Origin: JAAFIP01 sp031428975
GTDB taxonomy: Bacteria > Pseudomonadota > Gammaproteobacteria > Burkholderiales > Burkholderiaceae_C
Reading direction: 5' to 3'
Length of the DNA stretch: 8,472 bases
NCBI GenBank assembly: GCA_031428975.1
Contig: JANOYR010000021.1
Span: forward strand, 1-8,472
The position numbers and the translations under genes were made by a program. The notes under the pieces were generated by a model. That model was not told the DNA's origin, searched no databases, and saw nothing but the letters and a program-made list of their open reading frames with translations. This document shows positions 1 through 6,717 of the stretch, one piece after another (within the stretch, counting starts at the first letter, position 1; each line of letters opens with the position of its first letter).

Positions 1-113
1 TGAAAGTAGCGGCAATGGCGGTCTGTCCAATCCATCATGGGCGCAACGGACATGCGCCACGGCGAAAGGCTATTGAAAACAGGATGTATGGGGGGGGATT
101 CAAGTGTCGGCAT
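1..113 (-). CDS. dusA: tRNA-dihydrouridine synthase A, N-terminal fragment (cut by window edge)
   Basis: Not a full gene: 37 codons are visible before the left window edge. The enzyme reduces uridine to dihydrouridine in the D-loop of tRNA, using FMN and NADPH. The visible segment reads SVAPMMDWTDRHCRYF at residues 22-37, the hallmark N-terminal block of the DusA family (E. coli DusA has SVAPMLDWTDRHCRYF), which begins the TIM barrel and FMN site. The ATG at 113-111 was chosen because the preceding PWR resembles the residues before this block in E. coli DusA and because an in-frame stop lies at 146-144. The ATG at 53-51, directly at the motif, is the alternative. Neither has a clear Shine-Dalgarno. 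It begins 46 bp downstream of phaB on the same strand, so co-transcription is possible. An 8-base C run lies in codons 6-8. Family call is firm; start is uncertain. Confidence 0.88.
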   Translation of the reverse strand, partial: MPTLESPPIHPVFNSLSPWRMSVAPMMDWTDRHCRYF

Positions 114-159
114 CAGTACAGGATTGTAAAGACACCGACACCTTCATCAACGGGGCGTA

Positions 160-897
160 CTAGCCCATATGCAAGCCACCATTGAGCGAAAAGTCAGCGC
201 CTGTGGCGTAGCCGCCTTCATCAGACGAAATCCAAGCAATGATGGACGCAATTTCTTCTGGCGACCCTAAGCGCTTGGCAGGCACACCGGAGACGATTTT
301 TTCTAATACGTCGGGGCGAATCGCCTTGACCATGTCGGTGCCAATGTAGCCCGGGCTCACGGTGTTCACCGTCACGCCTTTGCTGGCCACTTCTTGCGCT
401 AAGGCCATCGTAAAGCCATGCAAACCCGCTTTGGCGGTGGAATAGTTCACCTGACCAAATTGGCCTTTTTGGCCATTGACCGAGCTGATGTTGACAATGC
501 GCCCCCAATTGGCATCAATCATGCCTTCAATCACCTGTTTGGTCACATTGAACATGCTGTTGAGGTTGGTGGAAATGACGGCATCCCAGTCGGCTTTGTT
601 CATTTTGCGGAACTGGCCGTCGCGGGTGATGCCAGCGTTGTTGACCAACACCGCCACAGGACCGATTTCGTTTTTGACCTTGGCAAAAGCATCAACAGTG
701 GAATCCCAGTCGCCCACATTGCCCACTGAGGCGTGAAATGCGTAGCCTAATGCGGCCTGCTCGGCCAGCCATTTGGCGTGGTCGCGCGTAGGGCCGCAAC
801 CGGCCACAACGGTGAAGCCGTCTTTGGCCAAACGCTGGCAGATGGCGGTACCAATGCCGCCCATACCGCCAGTGACATATGCTACTTTTTTGCTCAT
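160..897 (-). CDS. phaB: Acetoacetyl-CoA reductase (NADPH-dependent SDR) of PHB synthesis
   Basis: Reduces acetoacetyl-CoA to (R)-3-hydroxybutyryl-CoA, the second step of polyhydroxybutyrate synthesis, in the cytoplasm. The 245-residue product is a classical short-chain dehydrogenase: glycine-rich cofactor loop TGGMGGIG at residues 9-16, NNAG at 86-89, and the catalytic Ser139, Tyr152 and Lys156 (YSTAK). The GCGP stretch at 33-36, after the second strand, and the NGQKGQFGQ stretch before the active Tyr are characteristic of PhaB rather than FabG, and the length matches the roughly 246 residues of PhaB from Cupriavidus. The ATG at 897 follows an AAAAGGAG ribosome site with 7 nt spacing. It is separated from phaA/phaC by a block of opposite-strand genes, so it needs its own promoter; a candidate lies at 951-980. 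dusA follows 46 bp downstream. Confidence 0.95.
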   Translation of the reverse strand: MSKKVAYVTGGMGGIGTAICQRLAKDGFTVVAGCGPTRDHAKWLAEQAALGYAFHASVGNVGDWDSTVDAFAKVKNEIGPVAVLVNNAGITRDGQFRKMNKADWDAVISTNLNSMFNVTKQVIEGMIDANWGRIVNISSVNGQKGQFGQVNYSTAKAGLHGFTMALAQEVASKGVTVNTVSPGYIGTDMVKAIRPDVLEKIVSGVPAKRLGSPEEIASIIAWISSDEGGYATGADFSLNGGLHMG

Positions 898-904
898 GGT
901 GTTA

Positions 905-912
905 CTCCTTTT
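905..912 (-). promoter_or_regulatory. Ribosome binding site of phaB
   Basis: On the minus strand the bases read AAAAGGAG, with 7 nt to the phaB ATG. This is the strongest Shine-Dalgarno in the window and fixes the phaB start. Confidence 0.8.
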
Positions 913-950
913 AAATGAAACAAGACTTTGACTATACCCAGTTATGCAGC

Positions 951-980
951 ATTACACCCTGAGGGAAACACCGATAACAA
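951..980 (-). promoter_or_regulatory. Candidate sigma-70 promoter for phaB
   Basis: On the minus strand TTGTTA (980-975, 4 of 6 to the -35 consensus) is followed after 18 bp by TGTAAT (956-951, 5 of 6 to the -10 consensus). It lies 54 bp upstream of the phaB start in the 102-bp phaB-ugpC divergent gap. A separate promoter is expected because phaB is cut off from phaCA. A second -10-like TATAGT lies at 936-931 without a good -35. Read by eye only. Confidence 0.4.
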
Positions 981-999
981 GCGATTTATTTGACATGCC

Positions 1000-2085
1000 A
1001 TGGACACAATTAATGCCTATACTGATGCTATGTCATCTATCGCCTTAAAAGGTATATCCAAGCGCTGGGGCGACACCACTGCTTTGGCTGAGATCGATCT
1101 GCACATTGCAGCAGGCAGCTTTTGTGTATTGCTTGGCCCCTCGGGTTGCGGCAAGTCGACTACCCTGCGCATCATTGCAGGGCTGGAGTCCAGCAGCAGT
1201 GGCGTAGTGTTGGTGGATGGCCAAGATGTCACCCACCGCCCGCCAGCTGAGCGCGGTATTGCCATGGTGTTTCAAAATTATGCCCTCTTCCCCCATTTAA
1301 CAGTGGCACAAAACATAGGTTTTGGCTTGGCCGTGCGCAAAGTGCCCAAGGCAGAGGCGGCACAGCGGGTGGCGCAAACGGCAGATTTGCTGGGTTTGTC
1401 TGCCCTTTTGCAACGCAAACCCTCCCAGCTCTCGGGTGGGCAACAACAGCGGGTGGCGCTAGGGCGGGCCTTGGTGGCGCGTGCCAAGGTTTGCCTGATG
1501 GATGAACCGCTGAGCAACTTAGATGCGCAGTTGCGCACTGAGATGCGCCGCGAACTGCGCGAGTTGCAGCAGCGCCTAAGCTTGACCGTGGTGTATGTCA
1601 CGCACGACCAAGTAGAAGCTATGAGCATGGCCGACCAGGTTGTTTTATTGAACCAAGGGCGCGTTGAGCAAGCCGCGTCTGCGCGTGATTTGTATGCACA
1701 ACCGGCCAGCCCTTTTGTTGCCAAATTTATTGGCACACCGCCCATGAATTTGCTGGCGGTCGAGGCGGGGCATATTCGGGGCAGTGCGGTGTCGGTGCAC
1801 CAACACCACGGAGCTACACCCGACCATGCGCCGCACAAAGCACCGTCCGAAGTGGCGCTGATAGGCCTGCGGCCAGAAGATGTGCATCTGGGCGGAAAAA
1901 TTGCGGCCATGGTTAAAAGCACCGAGTATTTGGGTGCTGACCTCTTGGTGCGCTGCACCATAGGCTCAGAGCAGCTGAGCTTGCGTGTCGATGGTAAGCA
2001 AAGCATTGCAGTCGGAGAGACGATTCGTATTGGCTGGGCCAAAGACAACGCGCATTATTTTGATGCACATGACAGCCGTTTGTAA
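1000..2085 (+). CDS. ugpC: ABC transporter ATP-binding protein, UgpC/MalK type
   Basis: Cytoplasmic ATPase that powers the UgpA/UgpE-like permease pair encoded downstream. The 361-residue product has all nucleotide-binding motifs: Walker A GPSGCGKST (46-54), Q-loop Gln92, signature LSGGQQQR (144-151), Walker B VCLMDEP (164-170), D-loop SNLDA (172-176) and switch His202. The C-terminal third carries the MalK/UgpC regulatory domain, including GLRPEDV (289-295). A histidine-rich stretch (His267, 269, 270, 276, 279) sits in that domain. The first ATG at 1000 and the ATG at 1030 (residue 11, giving MSSIALKG) are both possible; neither has a Shine-Dalgarno, and family alignment slightly favours 1030. 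The transcript starts in the gap shared with phaB. The gene comes first here, whereas enteric ugp operons place ugpC after the permeases. The substrate cannot be read from the ATPase; the assignment leans on UgpB. Confidence 0.85.
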   Translation: MDTINAYTDAMSSIALKGISKRWGDTTALAEIDLHIAAGSFCVLLGPSGCGKSTTLRIIAGLESSSSGVVLVDGQDVTHRPPAERGIAMVFQNYALFPHLTVAQNIGFGLAVRKVPKAEAAQRVAQTADLLGLSALLQRKPSQLSGGQQQRVALGRALVARAKVCLMDEPLSNLDAQLRTEMRRELRELQQRLSLTVVYVTHDQVEAMSMADQVVLLNQGRVEQAASARDLYAQPASPFVAKFIGTPPMNLLAVEAGHIRGSAVSVHQHHGATPDHAPHKAPSEVALIGLRPEDVHLGGKIAAMVKSTEYLGADLLVRCTIGSEQLSLRVDGKQSIAVGETIRIGWAKDNAHYFDAHDSRL

Positions 2086-2100
2086 ATTTACTTTTTTCAC

Positions 2101-2105
2101 AGGAG
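2101..2105 (+). promoter_or_regulatory. Ribosome binding site deciding the ugpB start
   Basis: AGGAG lies 7 nt before the ATG at 2113 but only 4 nt before the ATG at 2110, and overlaps too closely with the TTG at 2107. The ATG at 2113 is therefore the best start. Confidence 0.7.
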
Positions 2106-2112
2106 ATTGATG

Positions 2113-3432
2113 ATGAAACACCTACCACGCAAAACATTTTTCAAGCAAGGCGCTTTATCTTTGATAGCAAGCTATGCCGCAGCTACTGCGACGTTGGGCA
2201 TATTTTCATTTAATGCTACAGCGCAGACGACTGTTGAGGTGCCCTTCTTTTTCCCAGTCGCTGTGGGCGGGCCCATTACCAAAATCATTGACGATTTTGC
2301 AACTGCGTTTACCAAGGAAAACCCAACGATCAAGGTCAGCCCTATTTATGCGGGCAGCTACCAAGACACCATCGTCAAAGCCCTCACAGCCAACAAATCG
2401 GGCCAGCCGCCAGCCACCTCGGTGCTGCTGTCCACCGACATGTTTACCCTGATTGACGAAGACGCGATAGTGCCGATTGACAACTTCATCAAAACCGAAG
2501 ATGACCGCAAATGGATCGGTGGTTTTTACAAAGCTTTCATGCTCAACAGCCAAACCGGCGGCAAAACATGGGGTGTGCCTTTTCAGCGCAGCACCGTGGT
2601 GATGTATTACAACAAAGAGATGTTCAAAGAAGCGGGCATAGCCAACCCACCGGCCTCTTGGGCCGAAATGGCGGATGCCGCCAAAAAACTCACCAAGAAA
2701 GATGCCAGTGGCAAAACCACGCAATATGGCATCCAAATACCCTCTAGCGGCTTCCCGTATTGGCTATTTCAAGGCTTGGCCATTCAAAACGGCGTGGCTT
2801 TGGCCAACGACGCAGGCACTGCGGTGCGCTACGACGACCCCAAGGTGGTAGAGGCCCTTCAATACTGGATTGACCTGGCCAAATCAGGATCACACCCACA
2901 GGGCATTGTGGAGTGGGGCACCACACCCAAAGACTTTTTTGAGAAAAAAGTCGCCATGATGTGGACCACCACAGGCAATCTGACCAATGTGCGCAACAAC
3001 GCCAAATTTGACTTCGGAGTAGCCCAACTCCCCGCCAAAGAGCGGCGCGGCTCGCCCACTGGCGGCGGCAACTTTTTTATCTTTAAAAAGTCAGCCCCCG
3101 CGCAGCAAGAAGCGGCCTTTAAATTCATCAAATGGATCACCCAGCCCGAGCGTGCCGCCCAGTGGAGCAAAGACACTGGATATGTAGCCGTCTCCCCCGC
3201 AGCCTATGCCACCGACACCCTGCGCGTCTATGGCCGCGACTTTCCGCCCGCGCTAGTAGCCCGCGACCAACTGCCCAATGCCTTGGCCGAGTTTTCCACG
3301 CACGACAACCAGCGCGTGGTGAAAGCCCTCAACGACGGCTTGCAAGCAGCTTTAACTGGCAGCAAAACCGCCGCGCAAGCCATGAAAGACGCGCAGGCAG
3401 AAGCCGACAGGTTGTTGCGTTCATATAAATAA
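2113..3432 (+). CDS. ugpB: Periplasmic substrate-binding protein, UgpB-like (glycerol-3-phosphate / glycerophosphodiester)
   Basis: Captures substrate in the periplasm and hands it to the permease. The 439-residue product starts with an export signal: basic RKTFFK (residues 6-11), a hydrophobic core to about 33, and a cleavage site near NATAQ (34-38). The mature part is a family 1 solute-binding protein of usual length. Aligning by eye with E. coli UgpB, the residues I recall as its glycerol-phosphate ligands (Tyr65, Glu89, Ser144, Gly307, Tyr346, Arg397) correspond to Tyr83 (GSYQD), Asp109, Ser160 (FQRSTVV), a Gly of TGGGN (316-320), Tyr357 (DTGYVAV) and Arg401. This supports a glycerophosphate-type ligand more than a sugar, but the N-terminal ligand loop (PFFFPVAVGG) differs from E. 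coli. It lies 27 bp after ugpC. Family firm, ligand inferred. Confidence 0.85.
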   Translation: MKHLPRKTFFKQGALSLIASYAAATATLGIFSFNATAQTTVEVPFFFPVAVGGPITKIIDDFATAFTKENPTIKVSPIYAGSYQDTIVKALTANKSGQPPATSVLLSTDMFTLIDEDAIVPIDNFIKTEDDRKWIGGFYKAFMLNSQTGGKTWGVPFQRSTVVMYYNKEMFKEAGIANPPASWAEMADAAKKLTKKDASGKTTQYGIQIPSSGFPYWLFQGLAIQNGVALANDAGTAVRYDDPKVVEALQYWIDLAKSGSHPQGIVEWGTTPKDFFEKKVAMMWTTTGNLTNVRNNAKFDFGVAQLPAKERRGSPTGGGNFFIFKKSAPAQQEAAFKFIKWITQPERAAQWSKDTGYVAVSPAAYATDTLRVYGRDFPPALVARDQLPNALAEFSTHDNQRVVKALNDGLQAALTGSKTAAQAMKDAQAEADRLLRSYK

Positions 3433-3464
3433 ACGCTATAAATAACATAGCTAACTATGACCAT

Positions 3465-4349
3465 ATGACGTTGACAATGGCCAAAAAAGACACCATAAAA
3501 GCATGGCTCTTGCTGCTGCCCGCCTTGGTCTTGTTACTGGCTTTCACCCATATTCCAGCGGTTAGCACCCTCATCGACAGTTTCTATTCCACCCCCAAGG
3601 GCGCACGCCCTGCAATATGGGTGGGCATGGACAATTACCACGCCACGGCAGCCGACCCCGTCTTTTGGAAAGCGCTGACCAATAACCTGTGGTTTGCCTT
3701 GGGCACGATACCGCTGTCAATTGGCCTAGCGCTGGTTATGGCACTGTGGGTCAATGAGAAGATGCTTGGCCGCGCGTGGTTGCGCATGGCTTTTTTCACG
3801 CCCACGGTGCTGCCCATGATTGCAGTAGCCAATATTTGGCTGTTTTTCTACACCCCGCAATACGGCCTGTTGGAGCAGGTAATGGGCGCATTGGGTGCCC
3901 CTGCGCACAATTGGCTGGGTGACAAAAGCACCGCGCTGGGCGCGGTCACCGTGGTGGCGATTTGGAAAGAAGCCGGGTTTTTCATGATCTTCTATTTAGC
4001 TGCTTTGCAAAGCCTCAACCCCAGCCTGCGCGAAGCGGCGGCGGTGGAAGGCGCCTCGCGTTGGTTTTATTTCTCGCGCGTGCAGTGGCCGCTTCTCATG
4101 CCCACCACGCTGTTTGTACTGATTAATGCGGTGATCAACGCTTTTCGTATGGTGGACCATATTATGGTGCTGACCAAGGGCGGGCCCGACAACGCCTCCA
4201 CACTCTTGCTCTACCATTTGTACGAGGTGGGTTTTAAATTTTGGGATACCGCCTATGCCTCGGCGATCACCGTCGTGTTGCTGGTCATTTTGGCCAGTGT
4301 GGCGCTGTTTCAGTTTTTTGTGCTGGACAAGAAGGTGCATTACCAATGA
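3465..4349 (+). CDS. ugpA: ABC transporter permease, UgpA-like
   Basis: Inner-membrane permease, one half of the transport channel, paired with the next gene. The 294-residue product has several hydrophobic segments (about 13-30, 74-95, 108-130, 158-180, 211-228 and 264-287), fitting the usual six helices of MalF/UgpA-type subunits. The cytoplasmic EAA coupling loop is at about 190-210 (EAAAVEGAS, ending in a PL pair), where the ATPase docks. LTKGGPDNAST (236-246) is the conserved block after the EAA loop in this family. The ATG at 3465 and the ATG at 3477 (MAKKD) are both possible; no ribosome site is visible before either. It follows ugpB by 32 bp, and its stop overlaps the ugpE start as ATGA. 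A sugar permease cannot be excluded from this subunit alone. Confidence 0.87.
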   Translation: MTLTMAKKDTIKAWLLLLPALVLLLAFTHIPAVSTLIDSFYSTPKGARPAIWVGMDNYHATAADPVFWKALTNNLWFALGTIPLSIGLALVMALWVNEKMLGRAWLRMAFFTPTVLPMIAVANIWLFFYTPQYGLLEQVMGALGAPAHNWLGDKSTALGAVTVVAIWKEAGFFMIFYLAALQSLNPSLREAAAVEGASRWFYFSRVQWPLLMPTTLFVLINAVINAFRMVDHIMVLTKGGPDNASTLLLYHLYEVGFKFWDTAYASAITVVLLVILASVALFQFFVLDKKVHYQ

Positions 4350-5176
4350 GCGGGGTTAGTAGCCTGCGCTACAACGAGCCCGGCTGGCTAGACACGCTGG
4401 CTGCGTGGGTGCTGGCATGCTTATGGATTTTGCCGCTGGCATACGCCGTGTGGACGGCCTTTCACCCCAGCGAATACTCCACCCGCTTTGAGCTGCTGGC
4501 CCCCCTTACGCTGGATAATTTCCGCAAAGCGTGGGAGGCAGCTCCCTTTGCCCGCTATTTCCTCAACACCACGCTCTTGGTGGCCATGATTTGGGGGGTG
4601 CAGCTGGTGGTGTGCACGCTAGCTGCCTATGCCTTTGCGCGCTACCAGTTTTGGGGCAAAAATGCCGTTTTTGCCTTGGTGTTGATCCAACTGATGGTCA
4701 TGCCCGACATTCTCTTGGTGGAAAACTACAAAACCATGGCAAAACTGGGCTTAGTTGACACGCTTTTGGCCATTGGTTTGCCCTATTTTGCTTCGGCTTT
4801 TTGCATTTTTTTGCTGCGCCAAACCTTCATGGGTATCCCTAAAGAGCTGGTCGATGCGGCGCTGGTAGAGGGCGCCAGCGCATTGCAAATCCTGATGCGC
4901 GTGTATGTGCCGCTGGCCAAGCCGATGTACACCGCTTTTGCCTTGGTCAGCATCAGTTTTCACTGGAATAACTTTTTGTGGCCCGTGATCATCACCAACA
5001 GCGTCAACGCGCGTCCGCTCACCGTTGGCCTGCAGGTATTTGCCAGCACCGACCAAGGCATTGACTGGAGCATCATCACCGCAGCCACGCTCATGACCAG
5101 TGCGCCGCTTTTGATTGCATTTTTATTGTTTCAACGGCAGTTTGTGCAAAGCTTTATGCGGGCGGGGATTAAATGA
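4346..5176 (+). CDS. ugpE: ABC transporter permease, UgpE-like
   Basis: Second inner-membrane permease subunit, partner of UgpA. The 276-residue product has hydrophobic segments at about 17-38, 74-98, 107-120, 138-157, 192-216 and 243-262, typical of MalG/UgpE proteins. The EAA loop is at about 170-193 (DAALVEGAS, ending VYVPLAKP). The NFLWPVIIT block (209-217) is a signature of the MalG/UgpE branch. The open frame extends upstream, but the ATG at 4346 was chosen because it overlaps the ugpA stop as ATGA and is preceded by AAGGTG at 4332-4337 with 8 nt spacing, and because the resulting N-terminus has the usual family length. Its own stop overlaps the next gene as ATGA, so ugpA, ugpE and the hydrolase are probably translationally coupled. 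Confidence 0.9.
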   Translation: MSGVSSLRYNEPGWLDTLAAWVLACLWILPLAYAVWTAFHPSEYSTRFELLAPLTLDNFRKAWEAAPFARYFLNTTLLVAMIWGVQLVVCTLAAYAFARYQFWGKNAVFALVLIQLMVMPDILLVENYKTMAKLGLVDTLLAIGLPYFASAFCIFLLRQTFMGIPKELVDAALVEGASALQILMRVYVPLAKPMYTAFALVSISFHWNNFLWPVIITNSVNARPLTVGLQVFASTDQGIDWSIITAATLMTSAPLLIAFLLFQRQFVQSFMRAGIK

Positions 5177-6105
5177 AACTCATCACCTGGAATGTGCAGT
5201 GGTTTTGCGGCATCGACAATGTGGTGAGCGTCGAGCGCGTGCTGCAAGCTGCGCGTGCCATGGCGGATTTTGATGTGCTGTGTTTGCAAGAGGTGGCGGT
5301 GAACTACCCTGGCCTTGAGGGCGTTGCATCGGCCGACCAACCCGCCCAGCTTGAAGCGCTTATGAAGCAAATTGACCCTGCATTCCAAGTCTTTTTTGGC
5401 GCAACTGTAGACGAATGGCGCGTGATCAAAGGCCAAGAAGCCAAAGGCTTGCAGCGCCAGCGCTTTGGCAATTTAATCGCCACGCGCCTGCCCTTGTTGC
5501 AGGTGCAGCATCACGCCCTGCCCTACCCACACGACGCAGGCCTGCGCTCAATGCCGCGCATGTGCAGCGTGGTCACGCTGCAAGACCCCGCGCTGGGCGC
5601 GGTGCGCATCATGACCACGCATTTAGAGTTTTATTCCACCAAGCAGCGCATGGCGCAGGCCAAGTCGATCGTGGGGCTGCACGAAGCGGCCTGCCAGCAA
5701 GCGGCCAACCCACCCGAGTTGGACGAATTAGGCGGCCCATTCCAAGCCAAAACACATACCGCATCGGCCATTTTGTGCGGCGACTTCAATTTTGAAACCG
5801 ATGCAGACGAATACCATGTATTACAAAGCATTTTTAAAGAAAAAACTGCAAATGTCACCGCCATACCGTCATATACCGCTATAGATTTAGAAGTAACCAA
5901 GCTGCAAGACGCATGGCTAAGCGCCCACCCCGGCCAGCCCCACGCCCCCACCTTCCGCCTGCACGACCGCCGCTACGGCCCTGAGCCGATTGCCTGCGAT
6001 TTTGTATTTGTCAGCGAAGATTTGGTGCACCGCATCCAATCGATGCGGGTGGATTTTGACACCCAAGCCTCAGACCACCAGCCCGTGCTGATCACTTTTG
6101 CATGA
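5173..6105 (+). CDS. Endonuclease/exonuclease/phosphatase (EEP) superfamily hydrolase, coupled to the ugp-like transporter
   Basis: A metal-dependent phosphoesterase of the DNase I-like EEP superfamily, whose members cut DNA, phosphoinositides, sphingomyelin or other phosphodiesters. All family catalytic positions are present in the 310 residues: TWNVQW with Asn7 (5-10), LQE with Glu40, TTHLEF with His150, GDFNFETD with Asp204 and Asn206, CDFVFV with Asp276, and SDHQP with Asp301-His302. It starts directly at the first EEP strand with no signal peptide or membrane segment, so it is cytoplasmic. The ATGA overlap with ugpE ties it to the transporter. In enteric operons this slot is held by ugpQ, an unrelated TIM-barrel glycerophosphodiester phosphodiesterase, so I infer that this enzyme hydrolyses the imported phosphodiester. 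A DNA-repair nuclease of the ExoIII type is the alternative, less likely given context. Residues about 214-243 are encoded by an AT-rich patch. Confidence 0.85.
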   Translation: MKLITWNVQWFCGIDNVVSVERVLQAARAMADFDVLCLQEVAVNYPGLEGVASADQPAQLEALMKQIDPAFQVFFGATVDEWRVIKGQEAKGLQRQRFGNLIATRLPLLQVQHHALPYPHDAGLRSMPRMCSVVTLQDPALGAVRIMTTHLEFYSTKQRMAQAKSIVGLHEAACQQAANPPELDELGGPFQAKTHTASAILCGDFNFETDADEYHVLQSIFKEKTANVTAIPSYTAIDLEVTKLQDAWLSAHPGQPHAPTFRLHDRRYGPEPIACDFVFVSEDLVHRIQSMRVDFDTQASDHQPVLITFA

Positions 6106-6107
6106 AA

Positions 6108-6133
6108 AATGGCCGTGTGTTAACACGGCCATT
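6108..6133. terminator. Strong stem-loop between converging genes
   Basis: A perfect 11-bp stem (AATGGCCGTGT pairing with ACACGGCCATT) closes a 4-base loop (GTTA). On the minus strand it is followed by a T run (ATTTTTC), so it is best formed as the terminator of the slyD transcript; on the plus strand, where it begins 2 bases after the EEP hydrolase stop, the T tract is poor (ATTGATG). It probably serves both converging transcripts. An additional 8-bp inverted repeat (TGGGTGAT, 6136-6143, with 6177-6184) lies between it and the slyD stop. Confidence 0.75.
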
Positions 6134-6187
6134 GATGGGTGATGGAGCTTCAGTCAGTCAAGTACTGGGCGCTGGAATCACCCAATT

Positions 6188-6664
6188 TCAGTGGTGGTGC
6201 CCATGCTCGCCATGCACATGCTGGTGGCTAATTTCTTCTTCGGTGGCAGCGCGCACCGACACTACCTTGATGGCAAAACGCAGGTCTTTGCCAGCCAACG
6301 GGTGGTTGGCATCCAAAAGCACGGTATCCCCCTTGATTTTCATCACATTGAATACTTGCATGCTGCCGTCATCGCCCCGACCCTCAAGCTGGCCACCCAC
6401 CTTCACGCCGGGCGGGAAGTCTTTTTTTGCCAAATTGCGCAGCAGGCCCTCGTCGCGCTCGCCAAAGGCATCGGCGGCTTTCAGCGCCAGTGTCACGGCA
6501 TAACCCGCTTCTTGGCCTTCTAAGGCTTCTTCAATTTTGGGCAGTGTGTTGCCATAGCCGCCGTGCAAATACACGCTCGGCTCAGAGCCGTCTTCAATCA
6601 GTTTGCCTTGTGCGTCTGATACTTTAATACGCAGGGTAACGGCGGAATTTTTTTCTATTTTCAT
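6188..6664 (-). CDS. slyD: FKBP-type peptidyl-prolyl cis-trans isomerase, SlyD-like
   Basis: Cytoplasmic prolyl isomerase and chaperone; SlyD also binds nickel through a His-rich tail and helps hydrogenase maturation in enterics. The 158-residue product follows the SlyD plan: a first FKBP part (residues 1-65, with YLHGGYGN at 32-39 and EEALEGQEAG at 45-54), the inserted IF chaperone domain (about 66-120), and the closing block NHPLAGKDLRF (120-130), conserved in SlyD. The tail HQHVHGEHGHHH (147-158) has seven histidines, shorter than the E. coli tail and without its cysteines, so metal binding is possible but reduced. No Shine-Dalgarno is visible before the ATG at 6664. It lies 96 bp downstream of phaA on the same strand, after a hairpin, so it may be transcribed separately. 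It is not a PHB gene; the link to pha is only positional. Confidence 0.92.
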   Translation of the reverse strand: MKIEKNSAVTLRIKVSDAQGKLIEDGSEPSVYLHGGYGNTLPKIEEALEGQEAGYAVTLALKAADAFGERDEGLLRNLAKKDFPPGVKVGGQLEGRGDDGSMQVFNVMKIKGDTVLLDANHPLAGKDLRFAIKVVSVRAATEEEISHQHVHGEHGHHH

Positions 6665-6717
6665 AAGGATTTGTGTCTATCTACAGGACTGGCAATGCAA
6701 GGCATTATGCAGGATGC

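Noticed and set aside
104..141. 7-bp inverted repeat (GTGTCGG with CCGACAC) between phaB and dusA as a terminator
   Set aside because: The loop is 24 bases, no T run follows on the minus strand, and one arm lies inside the dusA start region.
928..956. Plus-strand promoter for ugpC from TTGACT at 928-933
   Set aside because: At 16-18 bp downstream there is no sequence better than 2 of 6 to the -10 consensus.
3435..3451. Small GCTAT/ATAGC hairpin between ugpB and ugpA
   Set aside because: Only 5 AT-rich base pairs, no T run, inside a tightly spaced operon.
4241..4345. Upstream extension of the ugpE frame inside ugpA
   Set aside because: The extra 35 residues lack membrane-protein character and are a shadow of the ugpA frame; the ATGA overlap at 4346 with AAGGTG upstream gives the usual family N-terminus.
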